Positions 6,787-14,782 of a stretch of 20,556 bases of DNA are shown here, one piece after another. The DNA comes from Lachnospiraceae bacterium (GTDB lineage Bacteria; Bacillota; Clostridia; Lachnospirales; Lachnospiraceae): positions 1-20,556 of the forward strand of contig DNAD01000137.1 in assembly GCA_003484785.1 (NCBI GenBank). Direction: 5' to 3'. Numbering within the stretch: position 1 is the first letter of the stretch; every line of letters starts with the position of its first letter. Position numbers and translations under genes: made by a program. The notes beneath the pieces are model-generated. The model searched no databases. It was not told where the DNA came from and worked only from the letters and a program-made list of their open reading frames with translations.

Positions 6787-8576
6787 CTCTGACTCTGCTT
6801 TTCTATCGTCTTCATGTCGAGGATGATACTGTACTCTATCTCATGAGGCCTGCTCATTGCTGTAGTATCCGCCGTAAGCTCGATCACCGGAGCTTTAGCC
6901 GGGATCTCAAAGGCTGAATTGCCCCCGGTATTGACGGGAAGGTACCTTTCCCCTTCCACCAGGGCATAATCATAATTCGGGCTGCTGAAAACAACTCTCG
7001 CCGTAACCTCTCCGCCCTTTACCGTAAGCGTAAGGGGGCTTTCCACCGATGCTCTTCCCGATCCCCCCGAAAGCTCGGCCTTAACGCTGTATATCCCGTC
7101 CTCCAGTGCCTTAAATGCCTTCAGATCCTCATCCTCATCCTCTTTGGCGTTTTCCCCGGTAAAGGCATCCTCCAAAAGGCCTGCCGATTCAAAAACAAGG
7201 GTCCTGTCATACCACTGCTGCTTGTTTTTGCTGAAGGCCGCAAGCTCAAACGGCACATCCAGGGCTTCGGGCTTAACCGTAAAGGTATGCTCACCCTTTT
7301 CATTTTCTTCAAAAGGAATATATTCAGACTCAGATGCCTTTTCGGCCTCCTCCGCGGTTCCGGGATATACAAAGAGATAACCGTGTCCTCCCATCGTAAG
7401 AAGCGCCGTCATCTCCCCGTTTTCAACGTTCAGCTCACAGTCCGTGATCCGAAACATCGAAGAGCTGGAATCCACGCTGATGCTGTATACGCCGTCCTTA
7501 AGCTCTTTTCGGGTGAGGCCGCCTTCGCCATTCTCCTTAAAAGCAGGCGCTGCTTTATCGTCTCCGTCAGAAGCTTTGGCTTTTTCAATGGCCTCTCTGC
7601 AGTGTTCTGCATAGATCGCCCTCACATCCTCAAGCTCCCCGAGCCCCCGGATAATGCATTCGGTCTCATAGCCCGCCGCCTCAAACATGGATTTCCAGGA
7701 GTCATCTTCGTCCCCTGCCATATCGTTATTGGCGTGATCTCCGGCAACTACCATAAGAGGCTCCAGAACAGCCTTTTCATAGCTGCCCTCTTTTAGAAAC
7801 TCTACCACATCCTCAAGAGACGGCGTCGCTTCCACCGTACCTATATAATAGTTGTCATAGCCCGCCGCCTTTATCATATCCTGCATTTTGGCGTAGACAC
7901 TGTTAGAAGATGCTTCCGTACCGTGTCCCATAAAGCAGACGGCGGTTTTTCCGTCGTCATATTCCGCCGTTGCTTTGGTGATGGCTGCTATGACCTTATT
8001 ATAGTCTTCATCCGTGTTAAGAAGGGGTTCCGATATCACGATGCTGTCAAAGGCATCCGCATAATCATCAACCTCATCCACCAGATCGTTATACTCGTAT
8101 CCATGCATGAGATGAGTGGGCTGAACCACAAGATTTCTGACTCCGTTGTCAATCGCCCTGTTAAGAGCCTCTGAAACATTGTCGATGACCTCTCCGTCAC
8201 GCTTCTTAACATGATCGATTATGATCTGGCTGGTAAAGGCTCTCCTTACGCTGTAATCGGGAAAGGCCTTTGAAAGGTCCTTCTCGATGGCTCCTATGGT
8301 AAGCCTCCTGCTGTCGTTATAGCTGGTTCCGAAGCTTACGACTAACAGCTCGTTCTCCCCGATATCATCCCCGTTAAGCGGATCATCAAGGGCAGCGTCC
8401 CCTGTCTCATAGTTCTCCTCGTCCTCTTCGGAAGCATCCCCTGTTTCTCCTGCTTCCGTTGCCTCCTCATTCACACTTCCCGCTGCGGCCGGGGACACAG
8501 CCACAGGCCAGGCACAGCCGGCCAATAAGCCTGCAAGGGTAAGTACGCACAACCACGCCTGAGTGATCTTCTTCAT
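6783..8576 (-). CDS. Secreted CbiK-like cobaltochelatase lipoprotein with two C-terminal DG-Y-S domains
   Basis: 597 residues. The signal peptide ends in lipobox LLAG-Cys21; an acidic linker follows to about residue 72. Residues 75-335 resemble the anaerobic sirohydrochlorin cobaltochelatase CbiK: it opens LLVVSFGTSYNDSR and has His218 (GHGTE), Glu249 (TVEAT) and His281 (GDHANND), matching the His-Glu-His metal site of the family. CbiK inserts Co2+ (or Fe2+) into sirohydrochlorin. Two related beta-rich domains follow, at about 360-465 (DGVYSISVDSSSSMFRITDC) and 493-590 (DGIYSVKAEL), separated by an acidic linker. I have seen similar tails on clostridial surface proteins but cannot name their function. 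A surface location argues against a role in B12 biosynthesis and for haem or metal handling. AAGGAGG lies upstream; the gap to the preceding gene is 28 bp. Confidence 0.82.
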   Translation of the reverse strand: MKKITQAWLCVLTLAGLLAGCAWPVAVSPAAAGSVNEEATEAGETGDASEEDEENYETGDAALDDPLNGDDIGENELLVVSFGTSYNDSRRLTIGAIEKDLSKAFPDYSVRRAFTSQIIIDHVKKRDGEVIDNVSEALNRAIDNGVRNLVVQPTHLMHGYEYNDLVDEVDDYADAFDSIVISEPLLNTDEDYNKVIAAITKATAEYDDGKTAVCFMGHGTEASSNSVYAKMQDMIKAAGYDNYYIGTVEATPSLEDVVEFLKEGSYEKAVLEPLMVVAGDHANNDMAGDEDDSWKSMFEAAGYETECIIRGLGELEDVRAIYAEHCREAIEKAKASDGDDKAAPAFKENGEGGLTRKELKDGVYSISVDSSSSMFRITDCELNVENGEMTALLTMGGHGYLFVYPGTAEEAEKASESEYIPFEENEKGEHTFTVKPEALDVPFELAAFSKNKQQWYDRTLVFESAGLLEDAFTGENAKEDEDEDLKAFKALEDGIYSVKAELSGGSGRASVESPLTLTVKGGEVTARVVFSSPNYDYALVEGERYLPVNTGGNSAFEIPAKAPVIELTADTTAMSRPHEIEYSIILDMKTIEKQSQR

Positions 8577-8604
8577 CTGATTCTTTTCCTCCTTTTTTAG
8601 TTAT

Positions 8605-10089
8605 TTAATCCGCAAAGAGATCCACGTACTCATCTCCCGGATATTCGGTATCAGAGGGAGTGATGAACACCTTCTTCTCCGACTCGGAATAAAAGGCCTG
8701 AACCGTATCCGCAGCGCCCGTCACGCTCCTTTCTCCGCTTACAAAGCTTTTCAGACTGCCGTCCGGCGCAGAAAGAAAGTTCAGGATATCGGAATCAGTC
8801 TGTCTAAGCGAAGAGGAGGGATCAAAGCCCGATTCAAGCTGCCCCAGAAGCCCCGGAGTCAGGGGCTCCGGTTCAGTATGGGCATCCACCGCACTGTCTA
8901 TCATATCTCCGTAAGTCTCGTTCATCCTGAAGAAATCAGCGGTAAGCCTTGAGTTGGCCGCAAAAACGGTAAACGCCTCCTCATAGAACTTATATCTTTC
9001 CTCGTTTCCGCACTCATAGCCTACCACGCACAGCGGCAGCCATTCCGTTATCGTCCCGCTGTCTCCCAGCTGGTCGTTATTATAGGAAAAGGTATGATAG
9101 ATCATGGGCACATAATAGTCTGCAAAGACATCGCCGCCCTTCGTTGATATCTTATACTTGTAGTAGACCGCGCTTCCTCCGGAATCACTGATCGAATAGG
9201 TGGTGCTCGAGCCTATCCTTGCATAATCCCCTATGTCTCCGGTCAGAGCCGCCGTTTTGTTGCTGATCAGGGTCTGCAGGGCCTCTGCGGCTTTCCCGGT
9301 GGCCTCCCTCGATTCCACAAGCTCGATCTTTGCCCCCGAATACGCCTGCTTTATAAGAGCTTCCAGGTAGTTCTGGGGCCCGTCGTAGGTAAGAAAGCTC
9401 ATGTAATTATCCAGATCCACCTCATTATTCCGCTTTTTCCCCGTCGTCTGGGATACCTGGTACCAGAAATGCTCTGTAGACATGAAGGTGAGCCTCATGG
9501 TATTGTCGGCATCCGTGATCACGCAGCTCACTACGCCGGGAAACTTATCGGAATATCTGGTATAGTCAAAGGTGGCCTCGGGCTCCGCCCCTCCGAAATC
9601 CTCGGGATAGAGCGTTGTAAGCATCAGCATCCCCGCATCGTCACGTACTTCCCCTACGATGTAGTAGGTTCCCAGATCATCGCTGACCTTCCTGTTATCG
9701 GGCACCACATGCTCCGGCACTTCAACCGTCTCCGCTTTCTCCTCTGCCTCCCCGGGCTCCGCCGCTGCCTGCTCAGGCTCCTCTTCCGTTTCCTCTTCCT
9801 CTTCTTCCTCCTCCTCTTTCTCAGTGCCCGGCGGAACAAGAAGCCCTGCTCCCTTTGATGCCACCGCCGCAATTACCCCTATAAGCACCGCAAGCAGGAT
9901 GAATACCACGACAATGGCGATCACTATCGTGGTCTTCTTCTTGTCCATTGCCTTTTGGGATTCCATTTTCTCTGCAACCTCGAGAGGAAATTCCGAGGTA
10001 TTCTCGGGATCGCTTACGTCAAACCCGCAGCCCATACATATCTCCTGGGTATCCTCCAGAAGCATCCCGCAGTTCTTACAGTATTTCAT
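8605..10089 (-). CDS. Zinc-ribbon membrane-anchored protein with large external domain, function unknown
   Basis: 494 residues. A short N-terminal zinc ribbon (Cys4-x2-Cys7-x10-Cys18-x2-Cys21) is followed by a single membrane segment (about 53-78), a very acidic low-complexity linker with a run of nine glutamates (about 92-100) and a 360-residue external region. The order implies a cytoplasmic ribbon and an external C-terminal domain. That domain has regular Tyr-rich strands (TYYIVGEV, YYKYKIS, YYVPMIYHTFSY) but no motif I recognise. Its ATG overlaps the TPR/DUF4037 stop (ATGA), so translation is coupled. The chelatase gene starts 28 bp downstream, making a common transcript likely. Zinc-ribbon plus single-TM proteins of this design are frequent in Lachnospiraceae, mostly uncharacterised. 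Confidence 0.75.
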   Translation of the reverse strand: MKYCKNCGMLLEDTQEICMGCGFDVSDPENTSEFPLEVAEKMESQKAMDKKKTTIVIAIVVVFILLAVLIGVIAAVASKGAGLLVPPGTEKEEEEEEEEETEEEPEQAAAEPGEAEEKAETVEVPEHVVPDNRKVSDDLGTYYIVGEVRDDAGMLMLTTLYPEDFGGAEPEATFDYTRYSDKFPGVVSCVITDADNTMRLTFMSTEHFWYQVSQTTGKKRNNEVDLDNYMSFLTYDGPQNYLEALIKQAYSGAKIELVESREATGKAAEALQTLISNKTAALTGDIGDYARIGSSTTYSISDSGGSAVYYKYKISTKGGDVFADYYVPMIYHTFSYNNDQLGDSGTITEWLPLCVVGYECGNEERYKFYEEAFTVFAANSRLTADFFRMNETYGDMIDSAVDAHTEPEPLTPGLLGQLESGFDPSSSLRQTDSDILNFLSAPDGSLKSFVSGERSVTGAADTVQAFYSESEKKVFITPSDTEYPGDEYVDLFAD

Positions 10090-12389
10090 GACTGTTCCCT
10101 TTCCGCCGTATCAAGATCCTTATATCCGTAAAACCTTACATTATTCTCCATTATCTCATATGCAAGATTCTTTCCGCTCTTTGAAAGCTCAACTATAAAT
10201 CTTGCGTACAGCTCCAGCATCTTATCGGAGTAGGTGGAGATCTCTCCTCTTAAATAAGTCTCGTAGGAGGTGTTAAAGGGTCCATCCTCATACGTTCTTA
10301 TGCTCCTTGCCCTGCCGGCAAGACGGGGATATTTGCGGGCAAAGGCTTCCATCCAGTCCACCTGTATGCCCGTAACCGTTTCCACTATAGCCTTCTTATC
10401 CGGGGGCAGTTCCTCGAAGTGGTCCTTTATCCTCTCGTACTCCCCGGGAACTGTGCTTTCCATCATCCTGCCGTATTTTTCCGTTATCAGATTATGCTCG
10501 AGCCTGCTCTCTCTCCTGAAATCGTAAAGGTACTGAAGCAGCATGGTCCTGTTCCAGGTAAGGTACTGGCTCCTCCTCATTATGGAAAAGGTGGGCCAGT
10601 TATTCTGGCATTCCGCCCTTCCCCCAAGATTCTTTACCTTGTCGAATTCCTTAAACTCCGCCTTTGCGATCTCCATGGCAAGTTCCGCATTGTCCTTTAA
10701 GGAGAACAGGGATTTCTCCATAAGCTCCTCCGTATGGTGGTCGATATAGGGATCGATATCGCTTATGAAATCCCTCCTGTAAAGCTCCATGGCAAGAAAG
10801 GCCCCTATATTCTCCACGCACTCCGGATCGTCATAGGCATTGTAGATAAGCTCCGAAAGCTCCTTTCCCCCTTCCAGATCCGGCAGGCAGAAAAACAGCC
10901 ATTTATCATGCAGAGGATAGGTCCCGTCCATAAGATACAGAAGCCTCATGGCGGCCTTAAAGGCGTCTGAGAGCATTATCGATGCGGTAACCTCATCTCC
11001 TCTTTTGAGCATCCTGAAATAATTATACTGTCCGCACTGCGAAAAGGAAGCGCAGCACTCCGCAAGCTTAAGGTAAAGGATGTTCTCGGGATAACCCTTT
11101 TTAAACTCCTCTCTCCTTTTTGTAAACTCGCCCAGATCATCCCTGAAGACCTCTCCGTTTACCGCTGCGGCAAGACCGGGATCCTCCGCCCTCGTCCAGT
11201 CCGTATCCCTGTATTCTTTGCAGCCGGTAAGCCTTTCATAAAAGGCATCGATGGTCATTACCCCTCTCCGGCCGCCTCCCTGAACGGGGGGCTGTCTCTT
11301 AAAGCCCCTGAACTCCGAAGGAAGGGCTTCATATTCCTTTTCAAGCTCTTTTCCCGTCTCCTTATAGGTATCTTCATCGAGCCACATACAGAAGGAAGGG
11401 CCGAAATCATGATCCCTGGAAATCTCGTCATCCAGATAAAAGCACTCCGATCCCTCACCGGCAAGGCCGACGGCTATCCTGTCCTCATATTCCGGGAATT
11501 TTTCATGTATCATGGGAGCCCCGTATTTTTCATAATACTCCCTGCAAAGGTCAAGACCCTTGAGCTCGTTTTCGGAATGCTCCGATTTCCTGAGGGCCTC
11601 AAGGCTTGCTTCATAGTTTTCCTTAAGCCTTTCATAATAGCCGTTTCTGCCGAGAAAGGCCTCCATCAGCTGCATTGCCTCCAAAAAGGTATCCGCAGCC
11701 TTATCGAAATCACCCTTTATATAATAATAGCTTCCCAGGGCAGACAACGCGGCGCAGTAGTGCTGATCACTGACCCCCTGCTGCTTAAAGAGCCTTATGG
11801 ATGCCTTGGCCTGGGCGCAGGCCTCCTCCGGCTTATTGAGCTGTATGCAGGTGCCCGCAAGATTTGCTCTGGAAACCGCCTCCTCATACTGCTTTCCGTT
11901 TTTTACAACAATGTCAATGGCGGACTTCAGCGCCTCCTCAGCCCTTTCAAAATCTCCGGTTTCCTGATAAAGGAGGGCTTTATTGTTATAAAAGCCCGCA
12001 AACAGCATGTCATCAGGCTTAAGAGCCTTTTTATATATCTTCTCAACCCTGTCATACAGGGCAAGGGAATCCTCAAGCCTTCCGGCCACCCGGTAACAGG
12101 TGGCAACATTTAAAAGAGAGGTCGCATAGGGTATGGATTGTGTACCGCATACCTCCTCTGCCACTCTTAAAATATCCTCTGCGGCCTCAAACATTTTTTC
12201 ATATTCAGAAGTTTCCCTGTAATGCCCGGCAAGCTCATTAAGCAGTACCAGCACTGCCCCGTCATCCGCTTCCTCTGCCGCTGCGTCTATGCTCCTTACA
12301 AGCAGTTCCTCGGCTTCCTTTGTCCGGTTTTCCGAATACAGCCTGTCTGCAGCCTTAAGAATCCTGTCAGTCTCCAATTCCGCCTCCAT
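10086..12389 (-). CDS. TPR-repeat protein with DUF4037 (nucleotidyltransferase-like) domain
   Basis: 767 residues, predicted cytoplasmic (no signal or membrane segment). Residues 1-265 are helical pairs typical of tetratricopeptide repeats, for example ALYDRVEKIYKKAL, FYNNKALLYQETGDFERAEEAL and ALGSYYYIKGDFDKAADTFLEA. From about 276 the sequence matches my recollection of DUF4037: ARG-type helices, then GLAGEGSECF (308-317), then DDEISRDHDFGP (320-331). The G-x-GS and acidic DDE/DHD pattern resembles the active site of nucleotidyltransferase-fold proteins, but activity is unproven. The last 400 residues are mostly helical, with no motif I can name. It is first in the four-gene operon. The ribosome site is poor: an AGAAG directly abuts the ATG. 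No confident promoter was found upstream. Confidence 0.78.
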   Translation of the reverse strand: MEAELETDRILKAADRLYSENRTKEAEELLVRSIDAAAEEADDGAVLVLLNELAGHYRETSEYEKMFEAAEDILRVAEEVCGTQSIPYATSLLNVATCYRVAGRLEDSLALYDRVEKIYKKALKPDDMLFAGFYNNKALLYQETGDFERAEEALKSAIDIVVKNGKQYEEAVSRANLAGTCIQLNKPEEACAQAKASIRLFKQQGVSDQHYCAALSALGSYYYIKGDFDKAADTFLEAMQLMEAFLGRNGYYERLKENYEASLEALRKSEHSENELKGLDLCREYYEKYGAPMIHEKFPEYEDRIAVGLAGEGSECFYLDDEISRDHDFGPSFCMWLDEDTYKETGKELEKEYEALPSEFRGFKRQPPVQGGGRRGVMTIDAFYERLTGCKEYRDTDWTRAEDPGLAAAVNGEVFRDDLGEFTKRREEFKKGYPENILYLKLAECCASFSQCGQYNYFRMLKRGDEVTASIMLSDAFKAAMRLLYLMDGTYPLHDKWLFFCLPDLEGGKELSELIYNAYDDPECVENIGAFLAMELYRRDFISDIDPYIDHHTEELMEKSLFSLKDNAELAMEIAKAEFKEFDKVKNLGGRAECQNNWPTFSIMRRSQYLTWNRTMLLQYLYDFRRESRLEHNLITEKYGRMMESTVPGEYERIKDHFEELPPDKKAIVETVTGIQVDWMEAFARKYPRLAGRARSIRTYEDGPFNTSYETYLRGEISTYSDKMLELYARFIVELSKSGKNLAYEIMENNVRFYGYKDLDTAEREQS

Positions 12390-12511
12390 CTTCTGAAATC
12401 ACAGTAAATCACAGCTATAGTGAAAAGATCAAGTAGACACTATATTCATTTTCTATAAACCCATGCTAATTTTATCACTTAAAAACCTGCCCCGCAATAC
12501 CGCGATACCGT

Positions 12512-12557
12512 TGCGCCGATCTGTTGTTACTATTCACAGCCTTTTGGGGTCGGCGCA
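12512..12557. repeat. Nested palindrome combining GCGCCGAT and GTTAC motifs
   Basis: An outer 8-bp inverted repeat TGCGCCGA (12512-12519) / TCGGCGCA (12550-12557) encloses GTTACTATTCACAGCC (12526-12541), the left arm of the 37-bp palindromes, followed by TTTTGGGG; the right arm is missing. The arrangement suggests a GTTAC element inserted in a GCGCCGAT hairpin and later lost its right half. No 8-bp flanking repeat remains. Confidence 0.55.
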
Positions 12558-12565
12558 TTCCTCAA

Positions 12566-12595
12566 TGGACTTTAGGGCGTATGTTGTGGTATCAT
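12566..12595 (+). promoter_or_regulatory. Candidate rqcH promoter
   Basis: TGGACT (12566-12571), 18-bp spacer, and TATCAT (12590-12595) preceded by TGG, an extended -10. The weak -35 makes this tentative. It implies a leader of about 160 nt. Confidence 0.4.
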
Positions 12596-12602
12596 CTCAA
12601 AG

Positions 12603-12763
12603 AGTTAAGGATGTCTCCGGCAGTATGCGCAGAAATCTGCAGCGTAAAATAACAGTTCACAAAAGGCTAAACCGCCGCCTGCCTGCGAATTACCCGCGGG
12701 AAGGGACTGATCGGCGTTTCGTCAGACTCTGCCGGAAAGCAATGCGAAAAACGAGGTATGAAA
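12603..12763 (+). other. rqcH leader with possible RNA structure
   Basis: If transcription starts near 12603, the leader contains an 8-bp complementary pair TCCGGCAG (12616-12623) / CTGCCGGA (12729-12736) that would close a domain of about 120 nt, with an internal hairpin GCAGA-AA-TCTGC (12629-12640). The right arm lies about 27 nt before the start codon. It matches no riboswitch class I recognise, and a single sequence cannot show conservation. Confidence 0.25.
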
Positions 12764-14521
12764 ATGGCACTTGACGGTATCACGACAAAAGCTTTAACAA
12801 AAGAATTTTCCGATAAGCTTACCGGCGGGAGGATCGTAAAGATCTCCCAGCCCGAGCCGGATGAGCTGCTGCTTACTATCAAAAATAACGGTGAACAGCA
12901 GAGGCTTCGGCTGTGCGCAAGCGCAACCCTCCCCTATGCCGCTCTTACGGACTCAAACAAGCAGGCCCCGATGACCGCCCCCAATTTCTGCATGCTGTTG
13001 AGAAAGCATCTGCAGAACGGAAGGCTTTTAAAGATATCCCAGCCCGGTCTCGAGCGGGTCATTGAATTTGAAATTGAGCATCTCAACGAAATGGGCGATC
13101 TCTGCAGAAAGTCTCTTATTATAGAGCTTATGGGAAAGCACAGCAATATTATCCTCGTAAATGAGGAGAGGATGATCCTTGACAGCATCAAGCACATCTC
13201 CGTCCTGATAAGCTCGGTCCGCGAGGTGCTTCCCGGAAAGCCCTACTTCATCCCTGAGACCGTTAAGAAGCTTGATCCCTTCAGGATGGATTACAATGAT
13301 CTTTCGGAGGCGCTCAGAGCAAAGCCCGCAGGGTGCCTTACGGCGCTTTATCAAAGCGTTACTGGCTTTTCACCCGTGATAGCCAGTGAGCTAATATTCC
13401 GCTCCGGGGCCGATGGTGATATCCCCGCAAAGGATCAGAGCGATGCAGTGCTTAAAGGGCTTTTTAATGAAGTAAAGGCTCTCATGAACGATGCGGAGGA
13501 AGGCCTTTTTCAGCCCAATATCATCTATGACTCTCAAAAGCCGGTGGAATTTGCGGCGGTAAGGCTCAGCCAGTATTCCGACCTTACCGAAAAGCGCTTT
13601 TCCTCAATATCCGATGTCCTGAATACCTATTACAGCGAGAAAGAAGTATATACAAGGATAAGGCAGAAATCCTCCGATCTTCGGAAGATAGTGCAGACTC
13701 ATCTGGAAAGGAATGTAAAAAAGCTGGAGCTTCAGGAAAAGCAGCTTAAGGATACACAGAAGATGGATAAATACAGGCTCTGGGGCGAGCTCATAAATAC
13801 CTACGGCTACGGTATCGCGCCGGGAAGTAAGGAGCTTACGGCCACAAGCTATTATGACTCCTCCACCGTGATGATCCCCCTTGATGAGACCATAACTCCC
13901 CGGGAAAACGCGAAGAAATACTTTGACCGCTATACCAAGCTTAAGAGGACCAGGGAGGCGGTTTCAAACCAGCTGTCGGAGACCCGGGCGGAGATCGAGC
14001 ACCTGAATTCCGTGCTTACAAGCCTCGAGCTTGCAAGGGAGGAAGCTACCCTTTCCCAGATAAGGCAGGAGCTTTCCGAAGCGGGTTATATAAAAAAGCG
14101 GGATAGCGAAGTAAGAGGCCCGGCATCAAAGAGAAAGCAGGAAAAAGGAAAGCCCTTCCACTATGTCAGCTCTGACGGCTATGATATCTATGTGGGCAAA
14201 AATAATATCCAGAACGATCTTCTGACCTTTAATATGGCCTCCGGAAACGACTGGTGGTTCCATGCAAAAAAAATACCGGGCTCCCATGTCATCCTGAAGA
14301 ACAGGGGGACAGAGATCCCGGACAGAGCTTTCGAAGAAGCCGGTGCCCTGGCGGCATACTATTCAAAGGGGCAGAACCAGAGCAAGGTAGAGATAGACTA
14401 TGTGGAGAAAAAACAGATCAAAAAACCCGCAGGCTCAAAGCCCGGCTTCGTGGTCTATTATACCAACTACTCCCTGACCGCCTCCCCGGATATATCCGGC
14501 TTAAGGCTGATCGAGGATTGA
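12764..14521 (+). CDS. rqcH: RqcH, NFACT-family ribosome quality control factor (FbpA-like)
   Basis: 585 residues. RqcH binds stalled 50S subunits carrying peptidyl-tRNA and recruits tRNA-Ala to add C-terminal alanine tails that mark the chain for proteolysis; older annotations call it fibronectin-binding protein. The NFACT-N domain (from MALDGI) includes QPGLERVIEF at 93-102, with Glu97-Arg98 at the position of the Asp97-Arg98 pair required in Bacillus RqcH. A long coiled coil (about 290-440) precedes the C-terminal NFACT-R domain with DIYVGKNNIQND and DWWFHAKKIPGSHVIL. The start at 12764 was chosen because GAGG sits 7 bases before it; the ATG at 12758 is too close to that site. It is a single gene with a bidirectional terminator after it. 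Identification is firm. Confidence 0.93.
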   Translation: MALDGITTKALTKEFSDKLTGGRIVKISQPEPDELLLTIKNNGEQQRLRLCASATLPYAALTDSNKQAPMTAPNFCMLLRKHLQNGRLLKISQPGLERVIEFEIEHLNEMGDLCRKSLIIELMGKHSNIILVNEERMILDSIKHISVLISSVREVLPGKPYFIPETVKKLDPFRMDYNDLSEALRAKPAGCLTALYQSVTGFSPVIASELIFRSGADGDIPAKDQSDAVLKGLFNEVKALMNDAEEGLFQPNIIYDSQKPVEFAAVRLSQYSDLTEKRFSSISDVLNTYYSEKEVYTRIRQKSSDLRKIVQTHLERNVKKLELQEKQLKDTQKMDKYRLWGELINTYGYGIAPGSKELTATSYYDSSTVMIPLDETITPRENAKKYFDRYTKLKRTREAVSNQLSETRAEIEHLNSVLTSLELAREEATLSQIRQELSEAGYIKKRDSEVRGPASKRKQEKGKPFHYVSSDGYDIYVGKNNIQNDLLTFNMASGNDWWFHAKKIPGSHVILKNRGTEIPDRAFEEAGALAAYYSKGQNQSKVEIDYVEKKQIKKPAGSKPGFVVYYTNYSLTASPDISGLRLIED

Positions 14522-14525
14522 ACAC

Positions 14526-14580
14526 AAAAAGGCCGCCTTTTATCCCTGTAAATATAGGCAGGCGGCCTGTAAGTCTTTTT
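14526..14580 (+). terminator. Intrinsic terminator after rqcH, possibly bidirectional
   Basis: AGGCCGCC (14530-14537) pairs perfectly with GGCGGCCT (14561-14568); a T5 run lies at 14576-14580 about 7 bases beyond. An A5 run (14526-14530) precedes the left arm, giving a U-run on the minus strand, so it may also stop glgA transcription. The 23-base loop is long but partly self-complementary. Confidence 0.7.
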
Positions 14581-14584
14581 AATA

Positions 14585-14780
14585 GTTACCATTCACGGGC
14601 CACCCCACCATCATTCGCAAAACTCGTGCTTACGCACTCTTAAGCCTGCTGACGCAGACTTGTTTTGCTCATGAGGGTGGGGTGACCGCTTCCCGGTTTC
14701 ATGGAATAATCAGCAGGTGCTGTCCGTGAGCAAGCTCCCGACAGCACCTTCTGATTATTCCATGACCCGTGAATGGTAAC
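14585..14780. mobile_element. 196-bp palindromic MITE-like element with GTTAC ends
   Basis: Ends GTTACCATTCACGGG (14585-14599) and CCCGTGAATGGTAAC (14766-14780) are perfect inverted repeats, related to the arms of the 37-bp palindromes. Pairing continues outward to 14579/14786 for 21 bp in total. The flanks TTTTAATA (14577-14584) and TATTAATA (14781-14788) agree at 7 of 8 positions. Inside are an arm of 14598-14614/14671-14687 (15 of 17 paired), extended by GCAAAAC/GTTTTGC (14617-14623/14662-14668), carrying two small hairpins. A second arm, 14700-14724/14740-14764, is 25 bp with one mismatch and a 15-base loop. No open frame of note. The right flank includes the glgA stop codon. Confidence 0.65.
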
Positions 14781-14782
14781 TA

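Larger units (their letters stand above)
12390..12763. other. 374-bp spacer between divergent TPR/DUF4037 operon and rqcH
   Basis: No gene is supported here. From left to right it holds an AT-rich stretch (12400-12480) that should contain the minus-strand operon promoter, although no pair of boxes is convincing, a nested palindrome (12512-12557), a candidate plus-strand promoter (12566-12595) and a roughly 160-nt leader to rqcH. An open frame crosses the region from 12463 but has no ribosome site and covers the repeat, so I do not call it. Confidence 0.6.

Noticed and set aside
11409..12113. 234-codon plus-strand frame opposite the TPR region
   Set aside because: Low-complexity hydrophobic translation without a ribosome site; antisense shadow of the TPR repeats.
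12463..12774. 103-codon plus-strand frame upstream of rqcH
   Set aside because: It runs through a palindromic repeat and the predicted promoter, overlaps the rqcH start and has no ribosome site or recognisable protein.
14585..14780. tRNA or known riboswitch in the 196-bp element
   Set aside because: The branched fold recalled a cloverleaf, but no T-loop, anticodon stem or CCA end is present and no riboswitch core was recognised.
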